Notes under the pieces: model-generated
Database searches by the model: none
What the model was told of the DNA's origin: nothing
The model's input: only the letters and a program-made list of their open reading frames with translations
Made by a program: the position numbers and the translations under genes
Assembly: GCA_933228675.1 (NCBI GenBank)
Contig: OW121742.1
Coordinates: 124,597,983 to 124,661,982, forward strand
Direction: 5' to 3'
Source of the DNA: Stomorhina lunata
Taxonomy: Eukaryota; Arthropoda; Insecta; Diptera; Rhiniidae
Length of the DNA stretch: 64,000 nucleotides
In this document: one piece after another, positions 11,466 through 23,398 of the stretch
Layout of the letters: the number at the start of each line of letters is the position of its first letter
Position numbering within the stretch: position 1 is the first letter of the stretch

Positions 11466-13109
11466 TGCTTTAAAAATTGCTTTCTAATGCTAAAGATATT
11501 TTCTTATTGCAAAGTAAATGCTCTTTTAAATTCAATTTAATTTAAAAACTTTTTGTGGAAATTCCTTTAATGCTTGACTCTTAAATTTAAGTTCGTCCTA
11601 TTATCCTTTTCAATATTATTTCTTTTTCATATTTTACATATTTATTTTAAATTGCTTATCTCATCTCGTAAAGACGACTAAATGTTTGGAACATGTTTTG
11701 AGTAGCTTTTTCCATTCAAGCTTAAAAGAAAATTATACTAAAATCTTCAATAAAGCAAACTTAAGGAAAAAAGAAGGAAAACGGTATTTGACACTAAGTT
11801 ACTTACAGCCACCCTTAAGTACTGGGACTGATAGCAACATAATCTAGACATAACCAAACATCACCCCAGGATTCCTTCCTACTTTAAGCTGCTCACTCCT
11901 TTTGAAAAGACAAATATCATCGTCATCATCACAATCATATAAATGTGTTAACATCGAAGGGAGAGACATAAAGAAAACTAAGAAAAAAATGTATCCTTTT
12001 CTTCTGAGTCTTTATTTCCCAAAAAGGGAAGTTATCCCCTTTTCTTAATGACATTGAAAATTAATTTCATATTTTATGAATTGACATTGCATTAGAAAAA
12101 TTAAAGAAAGTCCTTGTAATGTTAAGGTGAAGGTGAAAATCTCCAAAGACTAAAGGTTTCTTGTTTATTACTACCAGGATGACATCCTTCCCATTTTTTT
12201 GTGCTGCTTAAATTCCCAAAAGATTCTAAACAAGATTGTGCACGTTCTAGTAGAATATTTTTTTGTTGCTGATGTTGTTGTTGTTGTTTTTCTTGTTTTT
12301 GTTGTTGCTAGTATTTATACATTGATGGTCTGGCTTCTTTTATTACCCCCAGCTAATGGTTTTGGGGCAAATGGCAATAGTGGTATAAACCTTTTATTAG
12401 ATTAAATACAAAAGCAAAAGCAACAATATAACACAACGACATTGATGACGACAACAACAACAACAAAACCTACAGCAAGGACGACAATAACAACATTAGT
12501 TGTAACAGCAACAGAATTGCTAAGGACATCAACAACAACAACATTGGCAATAGCAACAATATCACAGTATCACAGTGATACATTACAATTTGTATTTGTA
12601 TTCTTGTATTTATTTATTTTAGAAATAAAAATTCTTTGAATAAACATCGATGACTGTACAGAGTGAGTCCTTGTTGTCTAAATCTGATATAACGAGATTC
12701 TTCATGTTTATGTATGTGTAGTAAACATATGCTCTCACACACACATATACACCCTCCCATATACAACTATAAATATCTTTAACACTTTGAACTCTTAATG
12801 TGATTGTTTAACAAATAAATATTAGGAAAATATATATCGAAAGGAAATAATGATTCAAAAGGATATTTTTTTAAGAAAATAAAAAGCTATAAAATCAATT
12901 TTACTAGACTTAAAAAGCTATAAAAAAGGGTTTATTTCTTTTTTATAATGTCTTTTATTAAAAGTTTAATAGCAGTTTAGATTTAAATGTTTGTTTAGAA
13001 TAAAAATTTTAAGTCTGGATTGCACTAAATCCTAATATAAGGTAGAGATATATATATGTACGTGTCAATTAGTATTAGTATCAGCATTAGTATTATTGTC
13101 TACGTCTAA
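11466..13109. other. AT-rich island with TTG and CAA patches
   Basis: Single-copy AT-rich DNA. It includes CATCGTCATCATCAC near 11,923, paired TTG/CAA trinucleotide patches (listed separately), a short CA stretch near 12,733 and, at about 13,060-13,110, degenerate TAGTATTAG words that lead into the 12-mer array. Open frames at 12,199-12,405 and 12,442-12,639 (+) read through the trinucleotide patches and are not convincing genes. Confidence 0.6.
12258..12565. repeat. Inverted pair of opa-type patches (TTG then CAA)
   Basis: A TTG-rich patch (about 12,258-12,312) is followed about 110 nt later by a CAA/ACA-rich patch (about 12,421-12,560). The two are complementary and could pair in a transcript. 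The same TTG-then-CAA order recurs at 41.7/42.7, 47.0/47.3 and 52.7/53.0 kb. Confidence 0.7.
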
Positions 13110-16100
13110 GTCCTTGTCTTGGTCTATATTTCGTCCATGTTTAGTCTATGTCTTAGTCTATGTCTTAATCTAAGTCTTAGTCTATGTCTTCGTCTATGTC
13201 TTAGTCTATGTCTTAGTCTATGTCTTAGTCTATGTCTTAGTCTATGTCTTAGTCTATGTCTTAGTCTATGTCTTAGTCTATGTCTTAGTCTATGTCTTAG
13301 TCTATGTCTTAGTCTATGTCTTAGTCTATGTCTTAGTCTATGTCTTAGTCTATGTCTTAGTCTATGTCTTAGTCTATGTCTTAGTCTATGTCTTGGTCTA
13401 TGTCTTAGTCTATGTCTATGTTTATGTCTTAGTCTATGTCTTAGTCTATGTCTTAGTCTATGTCTTAGTCTATGTCTTAGTCTATGTCTTAGTCTATGTC
13501 TTAGTCTATGTCTTAGTCTATGTCTTAGTCTATGTCTTAGTCTATGTCTTAGTCTATGTCTTAGTCTATATCTTAGTCTATGTCTTAGTCTATGTCTTAG
13601 TCTATGTCTTAGTCTATGTCTTAGTCTATGTCTTAGTCTATGTCTTAGTCTATGTCTTAGTCTATGTCTTAGTCTATGTCTTAGTCTATGTCTTAGTCTA
13701 TGTCTTAGTCTATGTCTTAGTCTATATCTTAGTCTATGTCTTAGTCTATGTTTTAGTCTATGTCTTAGTCTTAGTCTATGTCTTAGTCTATGTCTTAGTC
13801 TTAGTCTCTGTCTCTGTCTTAGTCTATGTCTTAGTCTATGTCTTAGTCTATGTCTTAGTCTATGTCTTAGTCTATGTCTTAGTCTATGTATTAGTCTATG
13901 TCTTAGTCTATGTCTTAGTCTAAGTCTTAGTCTATGTCTTAGTCTATGTCTTAGTCTATGTCTTAGTCTATGTCTTAGTCTATGTCTTAGTCTATGTCTT
14001 AGTCTATGTCTTAGTCTATGTCTTAGTCTATGTCTTAGTCTATGTCTTAGTCTATGTCTTAGTCTATGTCTTAGTCTATGTCTTAGTCTATGTCTTAGTC
14101 TATGTCTTAGTCTATGTCTTAGTCTATGTCTTAGTCTATGTCTTAGTCTATGTCTTAGTCTATGTCTTAGTCTATGTCTTAGTCTATGTCTTAGTCTATG
14201 TCTTAGTCTATGTCTTAGTATATATCTAAGTCTATTTCTTAGTCTATGTCTTAGTCTATGTCTTAGTCTATGTCTTAGTCTATGTCTTAGTCTATGTCTT
14301 AGTCTATGTCTTAGTCTATGTCTTAGTCTATGTCTTAGTCTATGTCTTAGTCTATGTCTATGTTTATGTCTTAGTCTATGTCTTAGTCTATGTCTTAGTC
14401 TATGTCTTAGTCTATGTCTTAGTCTATGTCTTAGTCTATGTCTTAGTCTATGTCTATGTTTATGTCTTAGTCTATGTCTTAGTCTATGTCTTAGTCTATG
14501 TCTTAGTCTATGTCTTAGTCTATGTCTTAGTCTATGTCTTAGTCTATGTCTTAGTCTATGTCTTAGTCTATGTCTTAGTCTATGTCTTAGTCTATGTCTT
14601 AGTCTATGTCTTAGTCTATATCTTAGTCTATGTCTTAGTCTATGTTTTAGTCTATGTCTTAGTCTTAGTCTATGTCTTAGTCTATGTCTTAGTCTATGTC
14701 TTAGTGTATGTCTTAGTCTATGTCTTAGTCTATGTCTTAGTCTATGTCTTAGTCTATGTCTTAGTCTATGTCTTAGTCTATGTCTTAGTCTATGTCTTAG
14801 TCTATGTCTTAATCTATGTCTTAGTCTATGTCTTAGTCTATGTCTTAGTCTATGTCTTAGTCTATGTCTTAGTCTATGTCTTAGTCTATGTCTTAGTCTA
14901 TGTCTTAGTCTATGTCTTAGTCTATGTCTTAGTCTATGTCTTAGTCTATGTCTTAGTCTATGTCTTAGTCTATGTCTTAGTCTATGTCTTAGTCTATGTC
15001 TTAGTCTATGTCTTAGTCTATGTCTTAGTCTATGTCTTAGTCTATGTCTTAGTCTATGTCTTAGTCTATGTCTTAGTCTATGTCTTAGTCTATGTCTTAG
15101 TCTATGTCTTAGTCTATGTCTTAGTCTATGTCTTAGTCTATGTCTTAGTCTATGTCTTAGTCTATGTCTTAGTCTATGTCTTAGTCTATGTCATAGTCTA
15201 TGTCTTAGTCTATGTCTTAGTCTATGTCTTAGTCTATGTCTTAGTCTATGTCTTAGTCTATGTCTTAGTCTATGTCTTAGTCTATGTCTTAGTCTATGTC
15301 TTAGTCTATGTCTTAGTCTATGTCTTAGTCTATGTCTTAGTCTATGTCTTAGTCTATGTCTTAGTCTATGTCTTAGTCTATGTCTTAGTCTATGTCTTAG
15401 TCTATGTCTTAGTCTATGTCTTAGTCTATGTCTTAGTCTATGTCTTAGTCTATGTCTTAGTCTATGTCTTAGTCTATGTCTTAGTCTATGTCTTAGTCTA
15501 TGTCTTAGTCTATGTCTTAGTCTATGTCTTAGTCTATGTCTTAGTCTATGTCTTAGTCTATGTCTTAGTCTATGTCTTAGTCTATGTCTTAGTCTATGTC
15601 TTAGTCTATGTCTTAGTCTATGTCTTAGTCTATGTCTTAGTCAATGTCTTAGTCTATGTCTTAGTCTATGTCTTAGTCTATGTCTTAGTCTATGTCTTAG
15701 TCTATGTCTTAGTCTATGTCTTAGTCTATGTCTTAGTCTATGTCTTAGTCTATGTCTTAGTCAATGTCTTAGTCTATGCCTTTGTCTATGTCTTAGTCTA
15801 TGTCTTAGTCTATGTCTTAGTCTATGTCTTAGTCTATGTCTTAGTCTATGTCTTAGTGTATGTCTTAGTCTATGTCTTAGTCTATGTCTTAGTCTATGTC
15901 TTAGTCTATGTCTTAGTCTATGTCTTAGTCTATGTCTTAGTCTATGTCTATGTCTATTTCTTAGTCTATGTCTTAGCCCATTTCGTAGTCTATTTCTTAG
16001 TCTATGTCTTAGTCTATGTCTTAGTCTATGTCTTAGTCTATGTCTTAGTCTATGTCTTAGTCTATGTCTTAGTCTATGTCTTAGTCTATGTCTTAGTCTA

Positions 16101-17083
16101 TGTCTTAGTCTATGTCTTAGTCTATGTCTTAGTCTATGTCTTAGTCAATGTCTTAGTCTATGTCTTAGTCTATGTCTTAGTCTATGTCTTAGTCTATGTC
16201 TTAGTCTATGTCTTAGTCTATGCCTTAGTCAATGTCTTAGTCTATGTCTTAGTCTATGTCTTAGTCTATGTCTTAGTCTATGTCTTAGTCTATGTCTTAG
16301 TCTATGTCTTAGTCTATGTCTTAGTCTATGTCTTAGTCTATGTCTTAGTCTATGTCTTAGTCTATGTCTTAGTCTATGTCTTAGTCTATGTCTTAGTCTA
16401 TGTCTTAGTCTATGTCTTAGTCTATGTCTTAGTCTATGTCTTAGTCTATGTCTTAGTCTATGTCTTAGTCTATGTCTTAGTCTATGTCTTAGTCTATGTC
16501 TTAGTCTATGTCTTAGTCTATGTCTTAGTCTATGTCTTAGTCTATGTCTTAGTCTATGTCTTAGTCAATGTCTTAGTCTATGTCTTAGTCTATGTCTTAG
16601 TCTATGTCTTAGTCTATGTCTTAGTCTATGTCTTAGTCTATGTCTTAGTCTATGTCTTAGTCTATGTCTTAGTCTATGTCTTAGTCTATGTCTTAGTCTA
16701 TGTCTTAGTCTATGTCTTAGTCTATGTCTTAGTCTATGTCTTAGTCTATGTCTTAGTCTATGTCTTAGTCTATGTCTTAGTCTATGTCTTAGTCTATGTC
16801 TTAGTCTATGTCTTAGTCTATGTCTTAGTCTATGTCTTAGTCTATGTCTTAGTCTATGTCTTAGTCTATGTCTTAGTCTATGTCTTAGTCTATGTCTTAG
16901 TCTATATCTTAGTCTATGTCTTAGTCTATGTCTTAGTCTATGTCTTAGTGTATGTCTTAGTCTATGTCTTAGTCTATGTCTTAGTCTATGTCTTAGTCTA
17001 TGTCTATTTCTTAGTCTATGTCTTAGCCCATTTCGTAGTCTATTTCTTAGTCTATGCCTTAGTCTATATCTTAGCCTATTTTA
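13110..17083. repeat. 12-bp satellite (TTAGTCTATGTC)n, ~330 copies
   Basis: Nearly 4 kb of head-to-tail 12-mers with rare variants (TTTTAG, TATATC, TCAATG, TATGTTTATG, CTTAGTCTTAG). Variant order shows larger duplications: a distinctive edge motif TCTTAGCCCATTTCGTAG occurs at 15,971 and again at 17,021, 1050 bp apart. The TATGTCTATGTTTATG marker recurs at 13,411, 14,353 and 14,449. Two of the three plus-strand frames lack stops, giving a 1321-codon (LCLS)n and a 794-codon (VYVL)n open frame, both pure repeat translation. An inverted partner lies at 18.7-19.6 kb. Confidence 0.97.
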
Positions 17084-18386
17084 AATAAATAATTCTTCAT
17101 TATCTGATAAAAAATAAATTCATTCCAAATATTAAATAATTCAGCTCAAATCACGCCAAATTCAAATTTACAAAATTATTTCAATCTCAAACAAATGTAT
17201 TTCAAACACACACACAAAGACTCTTATATCCCGGCAAAACCCACTAATAGCCACAAAACACAACTAACACATAAACAGATGCAGTCTTCCATAATAAATG
17301 AACCTTGGAACATTATCATTTGCTAGTAAACCAAAACATTAATGGTTTTGGTTGCTGGGATAGGAGAGAATAGGATACATCCAAAAGCATAACTAGAACC
17401 AAAACTATGTGAGTGTTTGTATTGGTTTAGTTAAATTTTGTTTGTGTTTGTGAGTTTCCATTAGCAGAAGCGAGTTTGTTTCAATATGAGAGTGAGTGTG
17501 TGTTCGTTTGGAATTTATTGGTTATGCAGAGGAGTTAGTGGTATTATATCTGTATCATTAGTGGCTTTTACGTTTTACATGTTTAATTGCTGCCAACCAG
17601 ACAGTCATTCATTCAGACTCAGCCTAAGTCAAAGATAGAAAGAAACAAAACTTGAAAAAAGATAGACTTTCCAACAAATCCACTAGAAAAAGAATGAAAA
17701 CAACAAGATTTTTATCTCGAGACATTTATATTTATATGTTTTTTTTCTTTGTGTTTTTGCTACATTCATACTCCATTAAAAACAAAACAAAATAAATATA
17801 TTTATAACACTAGACATCCTTTTGCCAAGTCATTATTGCAAGGATCTGAGATCCTCGGCAGCAGCAGCATCTACGAAACAATAAAAATGTTTTTCGCTTG
17901 TCTACATTTAAGTTGCGGTAGATGTAGATAAAACACAAATAGAAGACAAACTGTGAATTTAATTAACTTTGGTCTTTGGAATGGAATCAAGCGAAAGCGA
18001 ATAAAAATTTAAGAAATCCTCTAGCAGGACAGACGGGCTCGGACGGTAAAATGGAGGAACAAATTATGTTAAAGGAATTAAATATTTATGTTGCGCCAAG
18101 ATTTCAGTGCTAATTACCAAACCCACAGAGAATACGAAGAACAGAAATAAACGACAACAAATATGAAAAAAAGGACGTTAATGGTGGAAATAAGTGTAAA
18201 AAAAGGTTAAAGGAAAAAGAGTGAACATAACCTTAATACTCGAAATATTAAAAAAATATTTGCCAACTTGGAAATGCAATAGAAATAAGGCTAAAACTAA
18301 GATTAAGACAGAGACTAGGGTTCAGTTGATAACAGAAAGTAAAACTAGGACTAAATTTTAGGTTTAAAATATAACTAGTCACTACT
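17084..18386. other. Single-copy spacer between inverted 12-mer arrays
   Basis: About 1.3 kb less AT-rich than average, with CA runs (about 17,200), TG-rich words (17,400-17,510) and a short CAG run near 17,860. A 60-codon frame at 17,749-17,931 (+) is unremarkable. Decayed 12-mer words (AAGATTAAGACAGAGACTAGG) appear at 18,290-18,380. No gene or RNA recognised. It would be the loop of the hairpin formed by the flanking 12-mer arrays. Confidence 0.6.
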
Positions 18387-18702
18387 AGAAATTTTAATTT
18401 CTATAGGAAATTGTTCTAAAATTTGTTACTTCCATAGAAAGTTTTTCGAAATCTTTCTTTATTTATAGGAAATTTATCAAATTTTTTTTAAATTTCAAAT
18501 TTTATAGGAATTTTTCAACAACTTCTTATTTTTAAAGGAAATTTAAAAAAAAATATTTTTTTAGGAAATTTTTTAAAAATTTGTTATTTCTATAGGAAAA
18601 CTTTCAAAAACTTCTTATTTCTATAGGAAATTAAAAAAAAATTTTATTTTTATAGGAAATTTTTCAAAAATTTCTTATTTTTTAGGAAATTTTTCAAAAA
18701 TA
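18387..18702. repeat. Family B minisatellite, short, forward orientation
   Basis: About ten degenerate copies of the 31-bp family B unit (CTATAGGAAATTTTTC words) in the same orientation as 9.1-11.5 kb. It joins directly to the inverted 12-mer array. With the decayed 12-mer words just upstream, the order 12-mer relic / family B matches that at 9.03-9.2 kb. Confidence 0.85.
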
Positions 18703-19584
18703 AAACATAGACTAAGACATACCTAAGACATAGACATAGACTAAGACATAGACTAAGAGATGGGCTAAGCCATAGACTAAGACATAGACTAAGACATAGA
18801 CTAAGACATAGACTAAGAAATAGACTTAGACATAGACTAAGACATAGACTAAGACTTAGACTGAGACATAGACTTAGATATAGACTAAAATATAGACTAA
18901 GGCTAAGACATAGACTAAGAAATAGACTAAGACATAGACTAAGAAATAGACTAAGACATAGACATAGACTAAGACATAGACTAAGACATAGACTAAGACA
19001 TAGACTAAGACATAGACTAAGACATAGACTAAGACATAGACTAAGACATGGACTAAGACATAGACTAAGACATAGACTAAGACATAGACTAAGACATAGA
19101 CTAAGACATAGACTAAGACATAGACTAAGACATAGACTAAGACATAGACTAAGACATAGACTAAGACATAGACTAAGACATAGACTAAGACATAGACTAA
19201 GACATAGACTAAGACATAGACTAAGACATAGACTAAGACATAGACTAAGACATAGACTAAGACATAGACTAAGACATAGACTAAGACATAGACTAAGACA
19301 TAGACTAAGACATAGACTAAGACATAGACTAAGACATAGACTAAGACATAGACTAAGACATAGACTAAGACATAGACTAAGACATAGACTAAGACATAGA
19401 CTAAGACATAGACTAAGACATAGACTAAGACATAGACTAAGACATAGACTAAGACATAGACTAAGACATAGACTAAGACATAGACTAAGACATAGACTAA
19501 GACATAGACTAAGACATAGACTAAGACATAGACTAAGACATAGACTAAGACATGGACTAAGACATAGACTATGACATAGAATAT
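18703..19584. repeat. 12-bp satellite, inverted (GACATAGACTAA)n
   Basis: About 73 copies, the reverse complement of the 13.1-17.1 kb array. The left edge (18,703-18,970) carries irregular units, including GAGATGGGCTAAG and AGAAATAGACTAAG. These correspond to the CTTAGCCCATTT and CTATTTCTTAG markers at the right edge of the plus array, so the edge markers mirror each other across the 1.6-kb spacer. The interior from 18,970 is almost perfect. The 244-codon minus-strand frame is repeat translation. Confidence 0.96.
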
Positions 19585-20640
19585 CAGTTGGCAGATTTTT
19601 TTGTCCATCTGCCTTTGTCTATTAAAAATCTATTAACTAAATAATTAACTTATTTCTGCATGTTTTATGTTCGATTTTGCTACATTTATATTAATTAATA
19701 TAAATGTTTCATAATTATTTTATATTGATGTCGTTTATATCAATTTTCTTTCATGGAATTAAAATGTAACCAGTTTAATCTCCATTTAGTCTATTCTTGG
19801 TAATCAATGTCATAGAAATTATATTTATCTATTCATTTTATTACTATATTTTTATTTTAAATCAGTCTTTATTATTAAAACATTTATTATCGATTTGATT
19901 CTTTATGGTTTCGGATACTTTCTCATATGTTTCATATTTTAAATCTTGGTCTTATAATAACAATTTTACTAAATATAATAAATAAAGAGACAAAGTATAA
20001 TATCGAATAAAAAAATATTATTACTTTAGATTTTAATGGTCGAATTGGTTTGGTTTGTAAAACTGAAACAGTCATAGAAGGATAAAGAAACGGACATTTA
20101 TACAATCCATATCCCATGAGGAGGGAATCTAAAAAATATAACAAGCAAAGAAATCTCATATTCTAAGAATTATGGTCATATATGTTAAGGGGAGCTTAGA
20201 TTTATGACACTTCATGAGATGGTAATAAAATCTCTGGAAAATGCAATAATTCAATAAAATTGTTACTCTATTTAAATCAATGTAAGTGTAACAAAACAAG
20301 TATCTATAGAATTAGAACGAATACTCTTACGTAAGTATGTGTTACCCCATTTTGTCGAACATGTTGTCATAGTTGCAATTGTGTTCTTTTTTATATGACG
20401 ATGTCATCGTCATTCTATTATTTCATTTCATTTCATTTCATGATATTTTTATATTTTATTTTCACTTAATTTATGACCCTTAATAAAAACTAAGAGTTAC
20501 TGCATGCAGTATCTCCGAGTAATGGTCAATCAATGAAATAAAAATAATATTTATTTATTCCGAGAAAAAAGTAATAATAAAAAATCGGTAATAGGAAAAG
20601 GGGACATACATTTGGAAAGAAATTAAAGAAACAAAGTATA
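19585..20640. other. AT-rich single-copy DNA with ATTTC run
   Basis: No array. An ATTTC pentanucleotide run (about 4 copies) lies at about 20,419-20,441. GTAAGT words at 20,283 and 20,331 lack a credible upstream exon. A 75-codon minus-strand frame (19,932-20,159) has hydrophobic stretches but no recognisable domain. Confidence 0.55.
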
Positions 20641-21020
20641 GACGGACAAAAGGATGGACGGACAGAAGGATGGACGGACAGAAGGATGGAAGGACAGAAG
20701 GATGGAAGGACAGCAGGATGGACGGACAGAAGGATGGACGGATAGAAGGATGGACGGACAGAAGGATGGACGGACAGAAGGATGGACGGACAGAGGATGG
20801 ACGGACAGAAGGATGGACGGACAGAAGGATGGACGGACAGAAGGATGGACGGACAGAAGGATGGACGGACAGAAGGATGGACGGACAGAAGGATGGACGG
20901 ACAGAAGGATGGACGGACAGAGGATGGACGGACAGAGGATGGACGGACAGAAGGATGGACGGACAGAAGGATGGACGGACAGAAGGAAGGACGCACAGAA
21001 GGATGGACGGACAAAAAGAT
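20641..21020. repeat. 16-bp satellite (ACAGAAGGATGGACGG)n
   Basis: About 24 copies of a GC-richer 16-mer, unusual in this AT-rich setting. Copy variants are short: four GACAGAGGATGG units lack two bases (changing the frame), and there are single AAGGA, CAGCA and ATAGA changes at the left. Open frames exist on both strands (DGQKDGRTEGWTDRR and SVRPSFCPSILL types) because the unit has no stop; they are not genes. Confidence 0.96.
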
Positions 21021-21589
21021 TAAAGAACACAAATTTAACATTTTTTAAACATTTAAGTCAAAAAAGTGTTTGTTTTCAACAAAAACTTTGTTGCCTTAAA
21101 CATTAATAATATTTATATTTGATGTTATTTATTCAGCATTCACTAATTTATTTAAATTTGCTCCTTTTGTTTGTTTATTTAACAATTCATCCATTCCAGA
21201 CATTTCCACTTATTTCACTTCAATTTCAGCTGATTCTCTAAAAGAAAATAGGCCTCATTGGCTTAATTTAATTTATGTTTGGTCATGTTTTTTGTTAGCT
21301 TTTTTTTTCAAGTCTTATTAGCATTAATCATAATTTTTTTTTGTTTGTTAACTTTTTTCTTTGGTCAGCTAGAACTTTATATGCCAATTCAGCTCAGCTG
21401 TTTCTTGTTAACAAAAAACATTTCTATTTCTAATTTAAAAGGCTAATTTAAATATTTTTTTTAAATCAAATTATTGTTAATATATGTAAATACAATATTA
21501 AACAAGAAATAAACACTGAAAGAAATATATATGGAAAATTATTTATGTGTAAAAATATCGATTCTTATTCTAGGACCATGAAAACTTCA
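21021..21589. other. AT-rich single-copy DNA
   Basis: T-rich DNA with a good acceptor-like CTTCAATTTCAG ending at 21,229 (+) that has no matching donor downstream. No gene seen. The last 50 nt grade into family B words. Confidence 0.5.
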
Positions 21590-21700
21590 ATTAAAAATAA
21601 GAACTTTTCTAAAAATTGTCTATAAAAATAAGAAATTTTTGAAAGATTTACTAAAAAAATAAGAAATTTTTGAAAAATGTCCTAAAAAAATAAGAAATTT
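21590..21700. repeat. Family B minisatellite fragment, reverse orientation
   Basis: Three to four copies of the unit in the TAAGAAATTTTTGAAAAAT orientation, ending at the foldback element. The same family in the same orientation resumes at 22,421, consistent with an insertion that split one array. Confidence 0.8.
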
Positions 21701-22387
21701 TTAATTGAAAAATTAGGCTTGAGTTCATTTTTAATTTTCAAATTATCAATTTGAAAATTTGAAAGTAATAATGTGGAGAAAAACTGAAAAAATTATTTTT
21801 GAACGCGGCTAGTGGATTGCAATTTCTGTCCCGCCACAGGACGTCATCAGCACTTAGCGCCCTCGACCACAGTCGAGTTGTCAAATTGCAGAGATAATCA
21901 TCAATTTAACTCATTGAGTTTGATCGAACATCACTACGTTTAATTGATTGTGTATTCTCCTATTACTTGTCTTGCTCGATCTTTTCACTTGCCGTTGGCA
22001 TGTAGAGAAGAACAAGACTTTTTGGTTTGATGCTATTTATAGAATAGTAACAGTGTTCACATATGTAAGAAAATTACATGAAAGTATGTGTTTGTAAATG
22101 AAAAGATCGAGCAAAACAAGTAATAGGAGAATACACAATCAATTAAACGTAGTGATGTTTGATCAAACTCAATGAGTTAAATTGATGATTAACTCTGCAA
22201 TTTGATAACTCGACTGTAGTCGAGGGCGCTAAGTGCTGATGACGTCCTGTGGCGGGACAGAAATTGCAATCCACTAGCCGCGTTCAAAAATATTTTTTTC
22301 AGTTTTTCTCCACCTTATTACTTTCAAATAAATAATTTGAAAATTAAAAATGAACTCAAGCCTGATAAATCCTAATTTTTCAATTAA
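21701..22387. mobile_element. Foldback/MITE-like element, ~288-bp inverted arms
   Basis: The left arm 21,701-21,987 is the reverse complement of the right arm 22,099-22,387, with only scattered mismatches (about 5 in the inner 147 bp) and two short indels. A 111-nt loop separates them. The arms are much richer in G+C than the flanks. Each arm carries an internal hairpin (CTCGAC-4 nt-GTCGAG) and a GACGTC site. The outermost bases are TTAATTGAAAAATTAGG and its complement, so both ends abut TTAA. This fits a TTAA-targeting non-autonomous element (piggyBac- or Kolobok-like), though TTAA is also expected from A/T-rich flanks and an alternative end at AGGCTTGAG is possible. No coding capacity. It sits inside a family B array. 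Confidence 0.8.
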
Positions 22388-22420
22388 TTCAATTTAAAAG
22401 TTCGAATAATTAATTCCCAA

Positions 22421-23398
22421 ATTATAAGAAATTTTTTAAAAATTTCCTAAAAAAAAATTAGAAATTTTTGAAAAATTTCCTATAAGAATAAGAAATTTAT
22501 GAAAGATTTCCTATCAAAATGAGAAATTTTTGCAAAATAAAATTAAAGATTTTTCGAAAAAATTATTAAAAACAAAAATTTTTGAAAATTTTCCTATAAA
22601 AATAAGAAATTTTTAAAAAATTTCCTATAAAAGTAAGAAATTTTTAAAAAAATTTCCTACAAAAATAAGAAATTTTTGAAAAATTTCCCATAAAAATAGA
22701 AAATTTTTTAAAAATTTCCTATAAAAATAAAAAATTTTTGAAAAATTTCCTATAAAAATAGAAAATTTGAAAAAATTTCCTTAAATATAAGAAATTTTTG
22801 AAAAATCCTAAAAATAAGAAATTCGTAAAAAAATTCTAAAAATTAGAAATTTTTGAAAAATTTCTAAAAAAAATAAGAAATTTTTGAAAAATTTTCTATA
22901 AAAATAGAAAATTTTTTAAAAATTTCCTTTCAAAATAGGATTTTTTTGAAAAATTCGCTATAAAAAGAGCAAATTAGGAAAAATGTTTGAATAATTTCCT
23001 GTAAAAACAAGAAATTTTTGTAAAATTTCCTATAAAAATAAGAAATTTGTAAAAAATTTCTTATAAAAAAAGACAGTTTTGAAGAATTTCCTATAAAAAT
23101 AAAAATTTTTTAAAAATTTTCTATAAAAATAAGAAATTTTTGAAATTTATTCTACTAAAATAAGAAATTTTTAAAAAATTTCCTATAAAAATATAAATTT
23201 TTTAAAAATTTCCTATAAAAATAGAAAATTTTTTAAAAATTTCCTATAAAATAGAAAATTTTCGAAAAATTTCCTATAAAAATAGAAAATTTTTGAAAAA
23301 TTTCCTATAAAAATAGAAAATTTAAAAATTTTCCAATAAAAATATAAAATTTTTTTAAATTTTCCTATAAAAATTTAAAAATTTCCTATAAAAATGTA
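22421..23398. repeat. Family B minisatellite, reverse orientation
   Basis: About 31 degenerate copies of the 31-bp unit in the CCTATAAAAATAAGAAA orientation, with many 1-3 nt indels. It continues the fragment at 21,590-21,700 on the other side of the foldback element. Confidence 0.93.

Noticed and set aside
13119..17084. A 1321-codon open frame and a 794-codon frame in the 12-mer array
   Set aside because: Pure translation of a 12-bp satellite whose unit lacks stops in two frames; no promoter, no non-repeat domain.
20526..21106. Frames encoding Ser/Val/Arg/Pro/Cys-rich or Asp/Gly/Arg/Thr-rich repeats
   Set aside because: Translations of the 16-bp satellite on opposite strands, with no independent coding evidence.
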